Shown here in pieces: positions 6,295-18,302 of a DNA stretch of 64,000 bases. The stretch comes from Ilex aquifolium. Its lineage: Eukaryota > Streptophyta > Magnoliopsida > Aquifoliales > Aquifoliaceae. The first letter of the stretch is position 1. Each line of letters opens with the position of its first letter. The translations under genes and the position numbers were made by a program. Where the stretch lies: the NCBI GenBank assembly GCA_951799425.1, contig OX637398.1:23885770-23949769 (forward strand), written 5' to 3'. The notes under the pieces were generated by a model. The model made no database searches. It saw only the letters and a list, made by a program, of their open reading frames with translations, and was not told the origin of the DNA.

Positions 6295-8695
6295 GGTATA
6301 ATTCTCGAGTACTTGCATGCCGACTTGGAGAGTAGTGGATTCGGCTTTGGTGAACCTAGGTAGGTTCCTCGCGGTTTTTTTCGAGGGGGTTTTTCGGCGT
6401 CAACAAATAGCTAGTGTTCTTTACTTTCTACTGTACACACTTGCATTTGTTAGCACACACATACGCACTGTGTGGTTGTTTATTTGATTGTACGGATATC
6501 ATTCAACCATAGGTGTGCAATTGGGTCTATTGGGTTTGTTGGGATCGCCGTGAGATTGGGCAGAGTGAATTAATTGCATATTAATTAAAATCAATAATCA
6601 TGGTCCAACGGGTTTTGTGGTGACTGAAAGGGTTCCCACATTCGATGCCTCATATATTTGTGTGGAGAGGTAGTTGTGGTAGGCATAGGTTTTAATTCGT
6701 AATCAATTTGGGCTAAAATTGAGAAACCTATTCAACCCCCTTCAAGGTAATTGTCGAGAAATCTATCATTACTACTAGTTTGTGTTGAATGGGTTCTCAA
6801 GCGGAAAGCGGTTCCATTGGACGACCACCACTCTTCGATGCATCGAACTTTGCAAAATCCTAAGAGAGCGTTTTCTTAAATCCATTGATGAGAGAGCGTG
6901 GTTGACTCTCCAAGAGGGTTGGAGGCCTTCCGCCACCGCCAAAAAAGTTGAAAGTGGTCAAGTGGTGGTTGAAGTAAAATCCTCGAAGGTATGGATTAAA
7001 AATGAGAATGAGTCAACGGGGTGAAACTCAAAAGGCTTGGATGCGATATTAAATGCCGCGACACCTAACTAGTTCCGAAGGATCGCTAATTGCAAAACTT
7101 CAAAGGAAGCGTGCGATACCTTGGTTGTTTCCCACGAAGGGACTTCCTTGGTGGAGATGGCTCAACTGCAAAGGTAGACCTCTCAGTTCGAGAGTTTGAG
7201 GGTGCAAGATGATGAAACATTAAAGAGAATTTCCTACTAAAATGCGTGATACTGTAAATTAATCATTTGCATTAGGTATCAGGGTTGACGATGTGGCCAT
7301 CAAGTGGAAAATCTTGTGATCTCTGGCCGAGAGATTCCGTGTTAAGGTCTCATCCTTGGAGACAAGTGTCAACATAGAGTTGGTGTCGGTGGAAGACCAA
7401 GTTGGGTCTATCTTGACCTTTGAGATGATCCTTCCATCCTTAAAGTAAGCTAAGGGCAGGGCCTTGAGCTCAAATAATCAAGGAGGAGGTAAATTCGGGT
7501 GACCCCGATTTTGAGAGGAGGACCTAGCCTTGATTGCAAAGAAGTTCAAAAAATATTTCAAGACTAGTAATGCTGAGTCCTCAAGGCCGAAAGGAAAGCC
7601 TAGTAGACGTAGCACTCCTACGGAGGGAAGAGAAAAAAGGGGAAGGGACTCTCGAAAAGAAGTTGACAAAAAGGGGCAAGGTTTCCAATGCTTTGAATGT
7701 CAAGGATTTGGACATATTGTATCGGAAAGCCAACATAGAAAGAAGAGAGGTTTGCACAATGAAAGTTGGAGGGCTATGAAAGCCAAGAAGTGGCGTGATC
7801 GTGAAAGTTAGTCGACGTCGGGTGATGACTCCTCTTCTCGAGATGATGAAGAGAATTTTACGGCTTTTGCAGGACCAGTCTCCTCTACCCCCCTCCCCCA
7901 AGAGAAACTTCCGCGAGTGTAGTTGAAGCAAGTGCTACCACAGAGGTACATGACTAGGACAAGGAAATCCCCACATGTGTGGAGGGTGAAGATTGCTATG
8001 AGGATATTCAAGACGCATATGGTCAATAATTGTTTCTGCAGTTCTTCAAGCAACAAGAGGAGGTGCTCTCCTTGAGTGATCAGGTCAACTCAAGTGAAGA
8101 AGGGACAAGAGGCCTTCAAGATCACTTGGTCAAGTCCAAGGCCCAAATACGTAGCCTAGAAGATGAGAACAAGTCTCTCCCTGACCGAATGAGTTATCTT
8201 TAGAGAGAGTGGCATGAGCTCGTCAAATCTAAGAAGAATCTCGAGTCAAAATGTGTCAAACTTGATAAAGATCATCGTGAATCGAATAAGCCCCCCAACA
8301 GACTTCCCCAATGAAATGAGAAGTTTGGTAGGATGTTATCTGTGGGAAAAAGTGTAGGTGATAATCGTGGTTTAGGCAACACAAATGAACGCACCCACAC
8401 TTCTTCCAAGACCGTGTTTGTCAAGGGTATCACCAACCCATCACCCCGACAAGTTGGCACATGCCCAAAAATTTTTAAGAATGATAAGGGTGGGAATTCA
8501 AAGAAGAAGGTTGCTAAAGAAACCGAAATCATTGGTGTGTGCAGACCAAGGATTGTTGGCGTGCCCATAATCGCTCGAGGCCTAGATGAACCGTGCGGTA
8601 TGGAGGTCCAAGTGAAGCTACACCACACGTCGCAGAGGGACTTTCGACGGAGAAACATAGCAAGGAAAGGAGCATCTAACCATGGTATTGGTTGA
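6295..8695 (+). repeat. Tandem unit copy 2 (2401 bp), edge type
   Basis: LTR-like part like copy 1 (5-C run). It gains one C in the run near 7889 (6 C, T, 5 C), explaining 2401 bp. Private: CAAGCGG at the gag start and CCAACATAG just after the knuckle (Pro to Gln). The tail switches to CAC/GCAAGG, the type of all later copies. Confidence 0.95.
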
Positions 8696-11099
8696 GGTAT
8701 AATTCTCGAGTACTTGCATGCCGACTTGGAGAGTAGTGGATTCGGCTTTGGTGAACCTAGGTAGGTTCCTCGCGGTTTTTTTCGAGGGGGTTTTTCGGCG
8801 TCAACAAATAGCTAGTGTTCTTTACTTTCTACTGTACACACTTGCATTTGTTAGCACACACATACGCACTGTGTGGTTGTTTATTTGATTGTACGGATAT
8901 CATTCAACCATAGGTGTGCAATTGGGTCTATTGGGTTTGTTGGGATCGCCGTGAGATTGGGCAGAGTGAATTAATTGCATATTAATTAAAATCAATAATC
9001 ATGGTCCAACGGGTTTTGTGGTGACTGAAAGGGTTCCCACATTCGATGCCTCATATATTTGTGTGGAGAGGTAGTTGTGGTAGGCATAGGTTTTAATTCG
9101 TAATCAATTTGGGCTAAAATTGAGCAACCTATTCAACCCCCCCTTCAAGGTAATTGTCGAGAAATCTATCATTGCTACTAGTTTCTGTTGAATGGGTTCT
9201 CAAGAGGAAAGCGTTTCCATTGGACGACCACCACTCTTCGATGCATCGAACTTTGCAAAATCCTAAGAGAGCGTTTTCTTAAATCCATTGATGAGAGAGC
9301 GTGGTTGACTCTCCAAGAGGGTTGGAGGCCTTCCGCCACCGCCAAAAAAGTTGAAAGTGGTCAAGTGGTGGTTGAAGTAAAATCCTCGAAGGTATGGATT
9401 AAAAATGAGAATGAGTCAACGGGGTGAAACTCAAAAGGCTTGGATGCGATATTAAATGCCGCGACACCTAACTAGTTCCGAAGGATCGCTAATTGCAAAA
9501 CTTCAAAGGAAGCGTGCGATACCTTGGTTGTTTCCCACGAAGGGACTTCCTTGGTGGAGATGGCTCAACTGCAAAGGTAGACCTCTCAGTTCGAGAGTTT
9601 GAGGGTGCAAGATGATGAAACATTAAAGAGAATTTCCTACTAAAATGCGTGATGCTGTAAATTGATCATTTGCATTAGGTATCAGGGTTGACGATGTGGC
9701 CATCAAGTGGAAAATCTTGTGATCTCTGGCCGAGAGATTCCGTGTTAAGGTCTCATCCTTGGAGACAAGTGTCAACATAGAGTTGGTGTCGGTGGAAGAC
9801 CAAGTTGGGTCTATCTTGACCTTTGAGATGATCCTTCCATCCTTAAAGTAAGCTAAGGGCAGGGCCTTGAGCTCAAATAATCAAGGAGGAGGTAAATTCG
9901 GGTGACCCCGATTTTGAGAGGAGGACCTAGCCTTGATTGCAAAGAAGTTCAAAAAATATTTCAAGACTAGTAATGCTGAGTCCTCAAGGCCGAAAGGAAA
10001 GCCTAGTAGACGTAGCACTCCTACGGAGGGAAGAGAAAAAAGGGGAAGGGACTCTCGAAAAGAAGTTGACAAGAAGGGGCAAGGTTTCCAATGCTTTGAA
10101 TGTCAAGGATTTGGACATATTGTATCGGAAAGCCCACATAGAAAGAAGAGAGGTTTGCACAATGAAAGTTGGAGGGCTATGAAAGCCAAGAAGTGGCGTG
10201 ATCGTGAAAGTTAGCGGACGTCGGGTGATGACTCCTCTTCTCGAGATGATGAAGAGAATTTTACGGCTTTTGCAGGACCAGTCTCCTCTACCCCCCTCCC
10301 CCAAGAGAAACTTCCGCGAGTGTAGCTGAAGCAAGTGCTACCACGGAGGTACATGACTAGGACAAGGAAATCCCCACATGTGTGGAGGGTGAAGATTGCT
10401 ATGAGGATATTCAAGACGCATATGGTCAATAATTGTTTCTGCAGTTCTTCAAGCAACAAGAGGAGGTGCTCTCCTTGAGTGATCAGGTCAACTCCAGTGA
10501 AGAAGGGACAAGAGGCCTTCAAGATCACTTGGTCAAGTCCAAGGCCCAAATACGTAGCCTAGAAGATGAGAACAAGTCTCTCCCTGACCGAATGAGTTAT
10601 CTTTAGAGAGAGTGGCATGAGCTCGTCAAATCTAAGAAGAATCTCGAGTCAAAATGTGTCAAACTTGATAAAGATCATCGTGAATCGAATAAGCCCCCCA
10701 ACAGACTTCCCCAATGAAATGAGAAGTTTGGTAGGATGTTATCTGTGGGAAAAAGTGTAGGTGATAATCGTGGTTTAGGCAACACAAATGAACGCACCCA
10801 CACTTCTTCCAAGACCGTGTTTGTCAAGGGTATCACCAACCCATCACCCCGACAAGTTGGCACATGCCCAAAAATTTTTTAAGAATGATAAGGGTGGGAA
10901 TTCAAAGAAGAAGGTTGCTAAAGAAACCGAAATCATTGGTGTGTGCAGACCAAGGATTGTTGGCGTGCCCATAATCGCTCGAGGCCTAGATGAACCGTGC
11001 GGTATGGAGGTCCAAGTGAAGCTACACCACACGTCGCAGAGGGACTATCGACGGAGAAACATAGCAAGGAAAGGAGCATCTAACCATGGTATTGGTTGA
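8696..11099 (+). repeat. Tandem unit copy 3 (2404 bp), edge type, longest copy
   Basis: The C run before TTCAAGG grows from 5 to 7, the 6-C run near 10290 is kept, and the A/T tract at 10870-10881 gains one base, giving the longest copy. That last insertion shifts the otherwise open gag tail. Private: TTTCTGTTGAATGGG at the gag start, GATGCTGTAAATTGATC, TAGCGGACG near 10212, GACTATCG near 11044. Confidence 0.95.
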
Positions 11100-13500
11100 G
11101 GTATAATTCTCGAGTACTTGCATGCCGACTTGGAGAGTAGTGGATTCGGCTTTGGTGAACCTAGGTAGGGTTCCTCGCGGTTTTTTTCGAGGGGGTTTTT
11201 CGGCGTCAGCAAATAGCTAGTGTTCTTTACTTTCTACTGTACACACTTGCATTTGTTAGCACACACATACGCACTGTGTGGTTGTTTATTTGATTGTACG
11301 GATATCATTCAACCATAGGTGTGGAATTGGGTCTATTGGGTTTGTTGGGATCGCCGTGAGATTGGGCAGAGTGAATTAATTGCATATTAATTAAAATCAA
11401 TAATCATGGTCCAACGGGTTTTGTGGTGACTGAAAGGGTTCCCACATTCGATGCCTCATATTTGTGAGGAGAGGTAGTTGTGGTAGGCATAGGTTTTAAT
11501 TCGTAATCAATTTGGGCTAAAATTGAGAAACCTATTCAACCCCCCCTTCAAGGTAATTGTCGAGAAATCTATCATTACTACTAGTTTGTGTTGAATGGGT
11601 TCTCAAAAGGAAAGCGGTTCCATTGGACGACCACCACTCTTCGATGCATCGAACTTTGCAAAATCCTAAGAGAGCGTTTTCTTAAATCCATTGATGAGAG
11701 AGCGTGGTTGACTCTCCAAGAGGGTTGGAGGCCTTCCGCCACCGCCAAAAAAGTTGAAAGTGGTCAAGTGGTGGTTGAAGTAAAATCCTCGAAGGTATGG
11801 ATTAAAAATGAGAATGAGTCAACGGGGTGAAACTCAAAAGGCTTGGATGCGATATTAAATGCCGCGACACCTAACTAGTTCCGAAGGATCGCTAATTGCA
11901 AAACTTCAAAGGAAGCGTGCGATACCTTGGTTGTTTCCCACGAAGGGACTTCCTTGGTGGAGATGGCTCAACTGCAAAGGTAGACCTCTCAGTTCGAGAG
12001 TTTGAGGGTGCAAGATGATGAAACATTAAAGAGAATTTCCTACTAAAATGCGTGATACTGTAAATTAATCATTTGCATTAGGTATCAGGGTTGACGATGT
12101 GGCCATCAAGTGGAAAATCTTGTGATCTCTAGCCGAGAGATTTCGTGTTAAGGTCTCATCCTTGGAGACAAGTGTCAACATAGAGTTGGTGTCGGTGGAA
12201 GACCAAGTTGGGTCTATCTTGACCTTTGAGATGATCCTTCCATCCTTAAAGTAAGCTAAGGGCAGGGCCTTGAGCTCAAATAATCAAGGAGGAGGTAAAT
12301 TCGGGTGACCCCGATTTTGAGAGGAGGACCTAGCCTTGATTGCAAAGAAGTTCAAAAAATATTTCAAGACTAGTAATGCTGAGTCCTCAAGGCCGAAAGG
12401 AAAGCCTAGTAGACGTAGCACTCCTACGGAGGGAAGAGAAAAAAGGGGAAGGGACTCTCGAAAAGAAGTTGACAAAAAGGGGCAAGGTTTCCAATGCTTT
12501 GAATGTCAATGATTTGGACATATTGTATCGGAAAGCCCACATAGAAAGAAGAGAGGTTTGCACAATGAAAGTTGGAGGGCTATGAAAGCCAAGAAATGGC
12601 GTGATCGTGAAAGTTAGTCGACGTCGGGTGATGACTCCTCTTCTCGAGATGATGAAGAGAATTTTACGGCTTTTGCAGGACCAGTCTCCTCTACCCCCTC
12701 CCCCAAGAGAAACTTCCGCGAGTGTAGTTGAAGCAAGTGCTACCACGGAGGTAAATGACTAGGACAAGGAAATCCCCACATGTGTGGAGGGTGAAGATTG
12801 CTATGAGGATATTCAAGACGCACATGGTCAATAATTGTTTGTGCAATTCTTCAAGAAACAAGAGGAGGTGCTCTCCTTGAGTGATCAGGTCAACTCAAGT
12901 GAAGAAGGGACAAGAGGCCTTCAAGATCACTTGGTCAAGTCCAAGGCCCAAATACGTAGCCTAGAAGATGAGAACAAGTCTCTCCCTGACCGAATGAGTT
13001 ATCTTTAGAGAGAGTGGCATGAGCTCGTCAAATCTAAGAAGAATCTGGAGTCAAAATGTGTCAAACTTGATAAAGATCATCGTGAATCGAATAAGCCCCC
13101 CAACAGACTTCCCCAATGAAATGAGAAGTTTGGTAGGATGTTATCTGTGGGAAAAAGTGTAGGTGATAATCGTCGTTTAGGCAACACAAATGAAAGCACC
13201 CACACTTCTTCCAAGACCGCGTTTGTCAAGGGTATCACCAACCCATCACCCCGACAAGTTGGCACATGCCCAAAATTTTTTAAGAATGATAAGGGTGGGA
13301 ATTCAAAGAAGATGGTTGCTAAAGAAACCGAAATCATTGGTGTGTGCAGACCAAGGATTGTTGGCGTGCCCATAATCGCTCGAGGCCTAGATGAACCGTG
13401 CGGTATGGAGGTCCAAGTGAAGCTACACCACACGTCGCAGAGGGACTTTCGACGGAGAAACATAGCAAGGAAAGGAACATCTAACCATGGTATTGGTTGA
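11100..13500 (+). repeat. Tandem unit copy 4 (2401 bp), start of the middle block
   Basis: First copy with the shortened CATATTTGTGAGG, GTGTGGAATTGGG and the extra G in GTAGGGTTCC; these persist in the middle block. Private: TGA inside the zinc knuckle (12510-12512), GAGGTAAATGAC near 12750, and tail changes CGTCGTTTAGG, AAGATGGTTGC and GGAACATC. Confidence 0.95.
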
Positions 13501-15901
13501 GGTATAATTCTCGAGTACTTGCATGCCGACTTGGAGAGTAGTGGATTCGGCTTTGGTGAACCTAGGTAGGGTTCCTCGCGGTTTTTTTCGAGGGGGTTTT
13601 TCGGCGTCAGCAAATAGCTAGTGTTCTTTACTTTCTACTGTACACACTTGCATTTGTTAGCACACACATACGCACTGTGTGGTTGTTTATTTGATTGTAC
13701 GGATATCATTCAACCATAGGTGTGGAATTGGGTCTATTGGGTTTGTTGGGATCGCCGTGAGATTGGGCAGAGTGAATTAATTGCATATTAATTAAAATCA
13801 ATAATCATGGTCCAACGGGTTTTGTGGTGACTGAAAGGGTTCCCACATTCGATGCCTCATATTTGTGAGGAGAGGTAGTTGTGGTAGGCATAGGTTTTAA
13901 TTCGTAATCAATTTGGGCTAAAATTGAGAAACCTATTCAACCCCCCCTTCAAGGTAATTGTCGAGAAATCTATCATTACTACTAGTTTGTGTTGAATGGG
14001 TTCTCAAAAGGAAAGCGGTTCCATTGGACGACCACCACTCTTCGATGCATCGAACTTTGCAAAATCCTAAGAGAGCGTTTTCTTAAATCCATTGATGAGA
14101 GAGCGTGGTTGACTCTCCAAGAGGGTTGGAGGCCTTCCGCCACCGCCAAAAAAGTTGAAAGTGGTCAAGTGGTGGTTGAAGTAAAATCCTCGAAGGTATG
14201 GATTAAAAATGAGAATGAGTCAACGGGGTGAAACTCAAAAGGCTTGGATGCGATATTAAATGCCGCGACACCTAACTAGTTCCGAAGGATCGCTAATTGC
14301 AAAACTTCAAAGGAAGCGTGCGATACCTTGGTTGTTTCCCACGAAGGGACTTCCTTGGTGGAGATGGCTCAACTGCAAAGGTAGACCTCTCAGTTCGAGA
14401 GTTTGAGGGTGCAAGATGATGAAACATTAAAGAGAATTTCCTACTAAAATGCGTGATACTGTAAATTAATCATTTGCATTAGGTATCAGGGTTGACGATG
14501 TGGCCATCAAGTGGAAAATCTTGTGATCTCTAGCCGAGAGATTTCGTGTTAAGGTCTCATCCTTGGAGACAAGTGTCAACATAGAGTTGGTGTCGGTGGA
14601 AGACCAAGTTGGGTCTATCTTGACCTTTGAGATGATCCTTCCATCCTTAAAGTAAGCTAAGGGCAGGGCCTTGAGCTCAAATAATCAAGGAGGAGGTAAA
14701 TTCGGGTGACCCCGATTTTGAGAGGAGGACCTAGCCTTGATTGCAAAGAAGTTCAAAAAATATTTCAAGACTAGTAATGCTGAGTCCTCAAGGCCGAAAG
14801 GAAAGCCTAGTAGACGTAGCACTCCTACGGAGGGAAGAGAAAAAAGGGGAAGGGACTCTCGAAAAGAAGTTGACAAAAAGGGGCAAGGTTTCCAATGCTT
14901 TGAATGTCAAGGATTTGGACATATTGTATCGGAAAGCCCACATAGAAAGAAGTGAGGTTTGCACAATGAAAGTTGGAGGGCTATGAAAGCCAAGAAGTGG
15001 CGTGATCGTGAAAGTTAGTCGACGTCGGGTGATGACTCCTCTTCTCGAGATGATGAAGAGAATTTTACGGCTTTTGCAGGACCAGTCTCCTCTACCCCCT
15101 CCCCCAAGAGAAACTTCCGCGAGTGTAGTTGAAGCAAGTGCTACCACGGAGGTACATGACTAGGACAAGGAAATCCCCACATGTGTGGAGGGTGAAGATT
15201 GCTATGAGGATATTCAAGACGCACATGGTCAATAATTGTTTCTGCAATTCTTCAAGCAACAAGAGGAGGTGCTCTCCTTGAGTGATCAGGTCAACTCCAG
15301 TGAAGAAGGGACAAGAGGCCTTCAAGATCACTTGGTCAAGTCCAAGGCCCAAATACGTAGCCTAGAAGATGAGAACAAGTCTCTCCCTGACCGAATGAGT
15401 TATCTTTAGAGAGAGTGGCATGAGCTCGTCAAATCTAAGAAGAATCTGGAGTCAAAATGTGTCAAACTTGATAAAGATCATCGTGAATCGAATAAGCCCC
15501 CCAACAGACTTCCCCAATGAAATGAGAAGTTTGGTAGGATGTTATCTGTGGGAAAAAGTGTAGGTGATAATCGTGGTTTAGGCAACACAAATGAACGCAC
15601 CCACACTTCTTCCAAGACCGTGTTTGTCAAGGGTATCACCAACCCATCACCCCGACAAGTTGGCACATGCCCAAAATTTTTTAAGAATGATAAGGGTGGG
15701 AATTCAAAGAAGAAGGTTGCTAAAGAAACCGAAATCATTGGTGTGTGCAGACGAAGGATTGTTGGCGTGCCCATAATCGCTCGAGGCCTAGATGAACCGT
15801 GCGGTATGGAGGTCCAAGTGAAGCTACACCACACGTCGCAGAGGGACTTTCGACGGAGAAACATAGCAAGGAAAGGAGCATCTAACCATGGTATTGGTTG
15901 A
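13501..15901 (+). repeat. Tandem unit copy 5 (2401 bp)
   Basis: Middle-block LTR-like part. It has an extra TGA just after the knuckle (14953-14955) shared only with copy 6. The tail carries ACGAAGG (Pro to Arg, near 15752) and the older AACGCACCC...ACCGTG variants, unlike copies on either side, so the copy is a mosaic. Confidence 0.95.
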
Positions 15902-18302
15902 GGTATAATTCTCGAGTACTTGCATGCCGACTTGGAGAGTAGTGGATTCGGCTTTGGTGAACCTAGGTAGGGTTCCTCGCGGTTTTTTTCGAGGGGGTTT
16001 TTCGGCGTCAGCAAATAGCTAGTGTTCTTTACTTTCTACTGTACACACTTGCATTTGTTAGCACACACATACGCACTGTGTGGTTGTTTATTTGATTGTA
16101 CGGATATCATTCAACCATAGGTGTGGAATTGGGTCTATTGGGTTTGTTGGGATCGCCGTGAGATTGGGCAGAGTGAATTAATTGCATATTAATTAAAATC
16201 AATAATCATGGTCCAACGGGTTTTGTGGTGACTGAAAGGGTTCCCACATTCGATGCCTCATATTTGTGAGGAGAGGTAGTTGTGGTAGGCATAGGTTTTA
16301 ATTCGTAATCAATTTGGGCTAAAATTGAGAAACCTATTCAACCCCCCCTTCAAGGTAATTGTCGAGAAATCTATCATTACTACTAGTTTGTGTTGAATGG
16401 GTTCTCAAAAGGAAAGCGGTTCCATTGGACGACCACCACTCTTCGATGCATCGAACTTTGCAAAATCCTAAGAGAGCGTTTTCTTAAATCCATTGATGAG
16501 AGAGCGTGGTTGACTCTCCAAGAGGGTTGGAGGCCTTCCGCCACCGCCAAAAAAGTTGAAAGTGGTCAAGTGGTGGTTGAAGTAAAATCCTCGAAGGTAT
16601 GGATTAAAAATGAGAATGAGTCAACGGGGTGAAACTCAAAAGGCTTGGATGCGATATTAAATGCCGCGACACCTAACTAGTTCCGAAGGATCGCTAATTG
16701 CAAAACTTCAAAGGAAGCGTGCGATACCTTGGTTGTTTCCCACGAAGGGACTTCCTTGGTGGAGATGGCTCAACTGCAAAGGTAGACCTCTCAGTTCGAG
16801 AGTTTGAGGGTGCAAGATGATGAAACATTAAAGAGAATTTCCTACTAAAATGCGTGATACTGTAAATTAATCATTTGCATTAGGTATCAGGGTTGACGAT
16901 GTGGCCATCAAGTGGAAAATCTTGTGATCTCTAGCCGAGAGATTTCGTGTTAAGGTCTCATCCTTGGAGACAAGTGTCAACATAGAGTTGGTGTCGGTGG
17001 AAGACCAAGTTGGGTCTATCTTGACCTTTGAGATGATCCTTCCATCCTTAAAGTAAGCTAAGGGCAGGGCCTTGAGCTCAAATAATCAAGGAGGAGGTAA
17101 ATTCGGGTGACCCCGATTTTGAGAGGAGGACCTAGCCTTGATTGCAAAGAAGTTCAAAAAATATTTCAAGACTAGTAATGCTGAGTCCTCAAGGCCGAAA
17201 GGAAAGCCTAGTAGACGTAGCACTCCTACGGAGGGAAGAGAAAAAAGGGGAAGGGACTCTCGAAAAGAAGTTGACAAAAAGGGGCAAGGTTTCCAATGCT
17301 TTGAATGTCAAGGATTTGGACATATTGTATCGGAAAGCCCACATAGAAAGAAGTGAGGTTTGCACAATGAAAGTTGGAGGGCTATGAAAGCCAAGAAGTG
17401 GCGTGATCGTGAAAGTTAGTCGACGTCGGGTGATGACTCCTCTTCTCGAGATGATGAAGAGAATTTTACGGCTTTTGCAGGACCAGTCTCCTCTACCCCC
17501 TCCCCCAAGAGAAACTTCCGCGAGTGTAGTTGAAGCAAGTGCTACCACGGAGGTACATGACTAGGACAAGGAAATCCCCACATGTGTGGAGGGTGAAGAT
17601 TGCTATGAGGATATTCAAGACGCACATGGTCAATAATTGTTTGTGCAATTCTTCAAGAAACAAGAGGAGGTGCTCTCCTTGAGTGATCAGGTCAACTCCA
17701 GTGAAGAAGGGACAAGAGGCCTTCAAGATCACTTGGTCAAGTCCAAGGCCCAAATACGTAGCCTAGAAGATGAGAACAAGTCTCTCCCTGACCGAATGAG
17801 TTATCTTTAGAGAGAGTGGCATGAGCTCGTCAAATCTAAGAAGAATCTGGAGTCAAAATGTGTCAAACTTGATAAAGATCATCGTGAATCGAATAAGCCC
17901 CCCAACAGACTTCCCCAATGAAATGAGAAGTTTGGTAGGATGTTATCTGTGGGAAAAAGTGTAGGTGATAATCGTGGTTTAGGCAACACAAATGAAAGCA
18001 CCCACACTTCTTCCAAGACCGCGTTTGTCAAGGGTATCACCGACCCATCACCCCGACAAGTTGGCACATGCCCAAAATTTTTTAAGAATGATAAGGGTGG
18101 GAATTCAAAGAAGAAGGTTGCTAAAGAAACCGAAATCATTGGTGTGTGCAGACCAAGGATTGTTGGCGTGCCCATAATCGCTCGAGGCCTAGATGAACCG
18201 TGCGGTATGGAGGTCCAAGTGAAGCTACACCACACGTCGCAGAGGGACTTTCGACGGAGAAACATAGCAAGGAAAGGAGCATCTAACCATGGTATTGGTT
18301 GA
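15902..18302 (+). repeat. Tandem unit copy 6 (2401 bp)
   Basis: Shares the extra TGA of copy 5 at 17354-17356. The tail is the first with AAAGCACCC, ACCGCG and ACCGACCC together, the signature that runs through copy 12. Confidence 0.95.

Noticed and set aside
15478-16014. 178-codon minus-strand open frame recurring in most middle-block copies
   Set aside because: It is antisense to the gag tail and LTR-like segment, has no recognisable domain, and changes length with single-base indels (128 codons in the right block). Recurrence reflects recent duplication, not selection.
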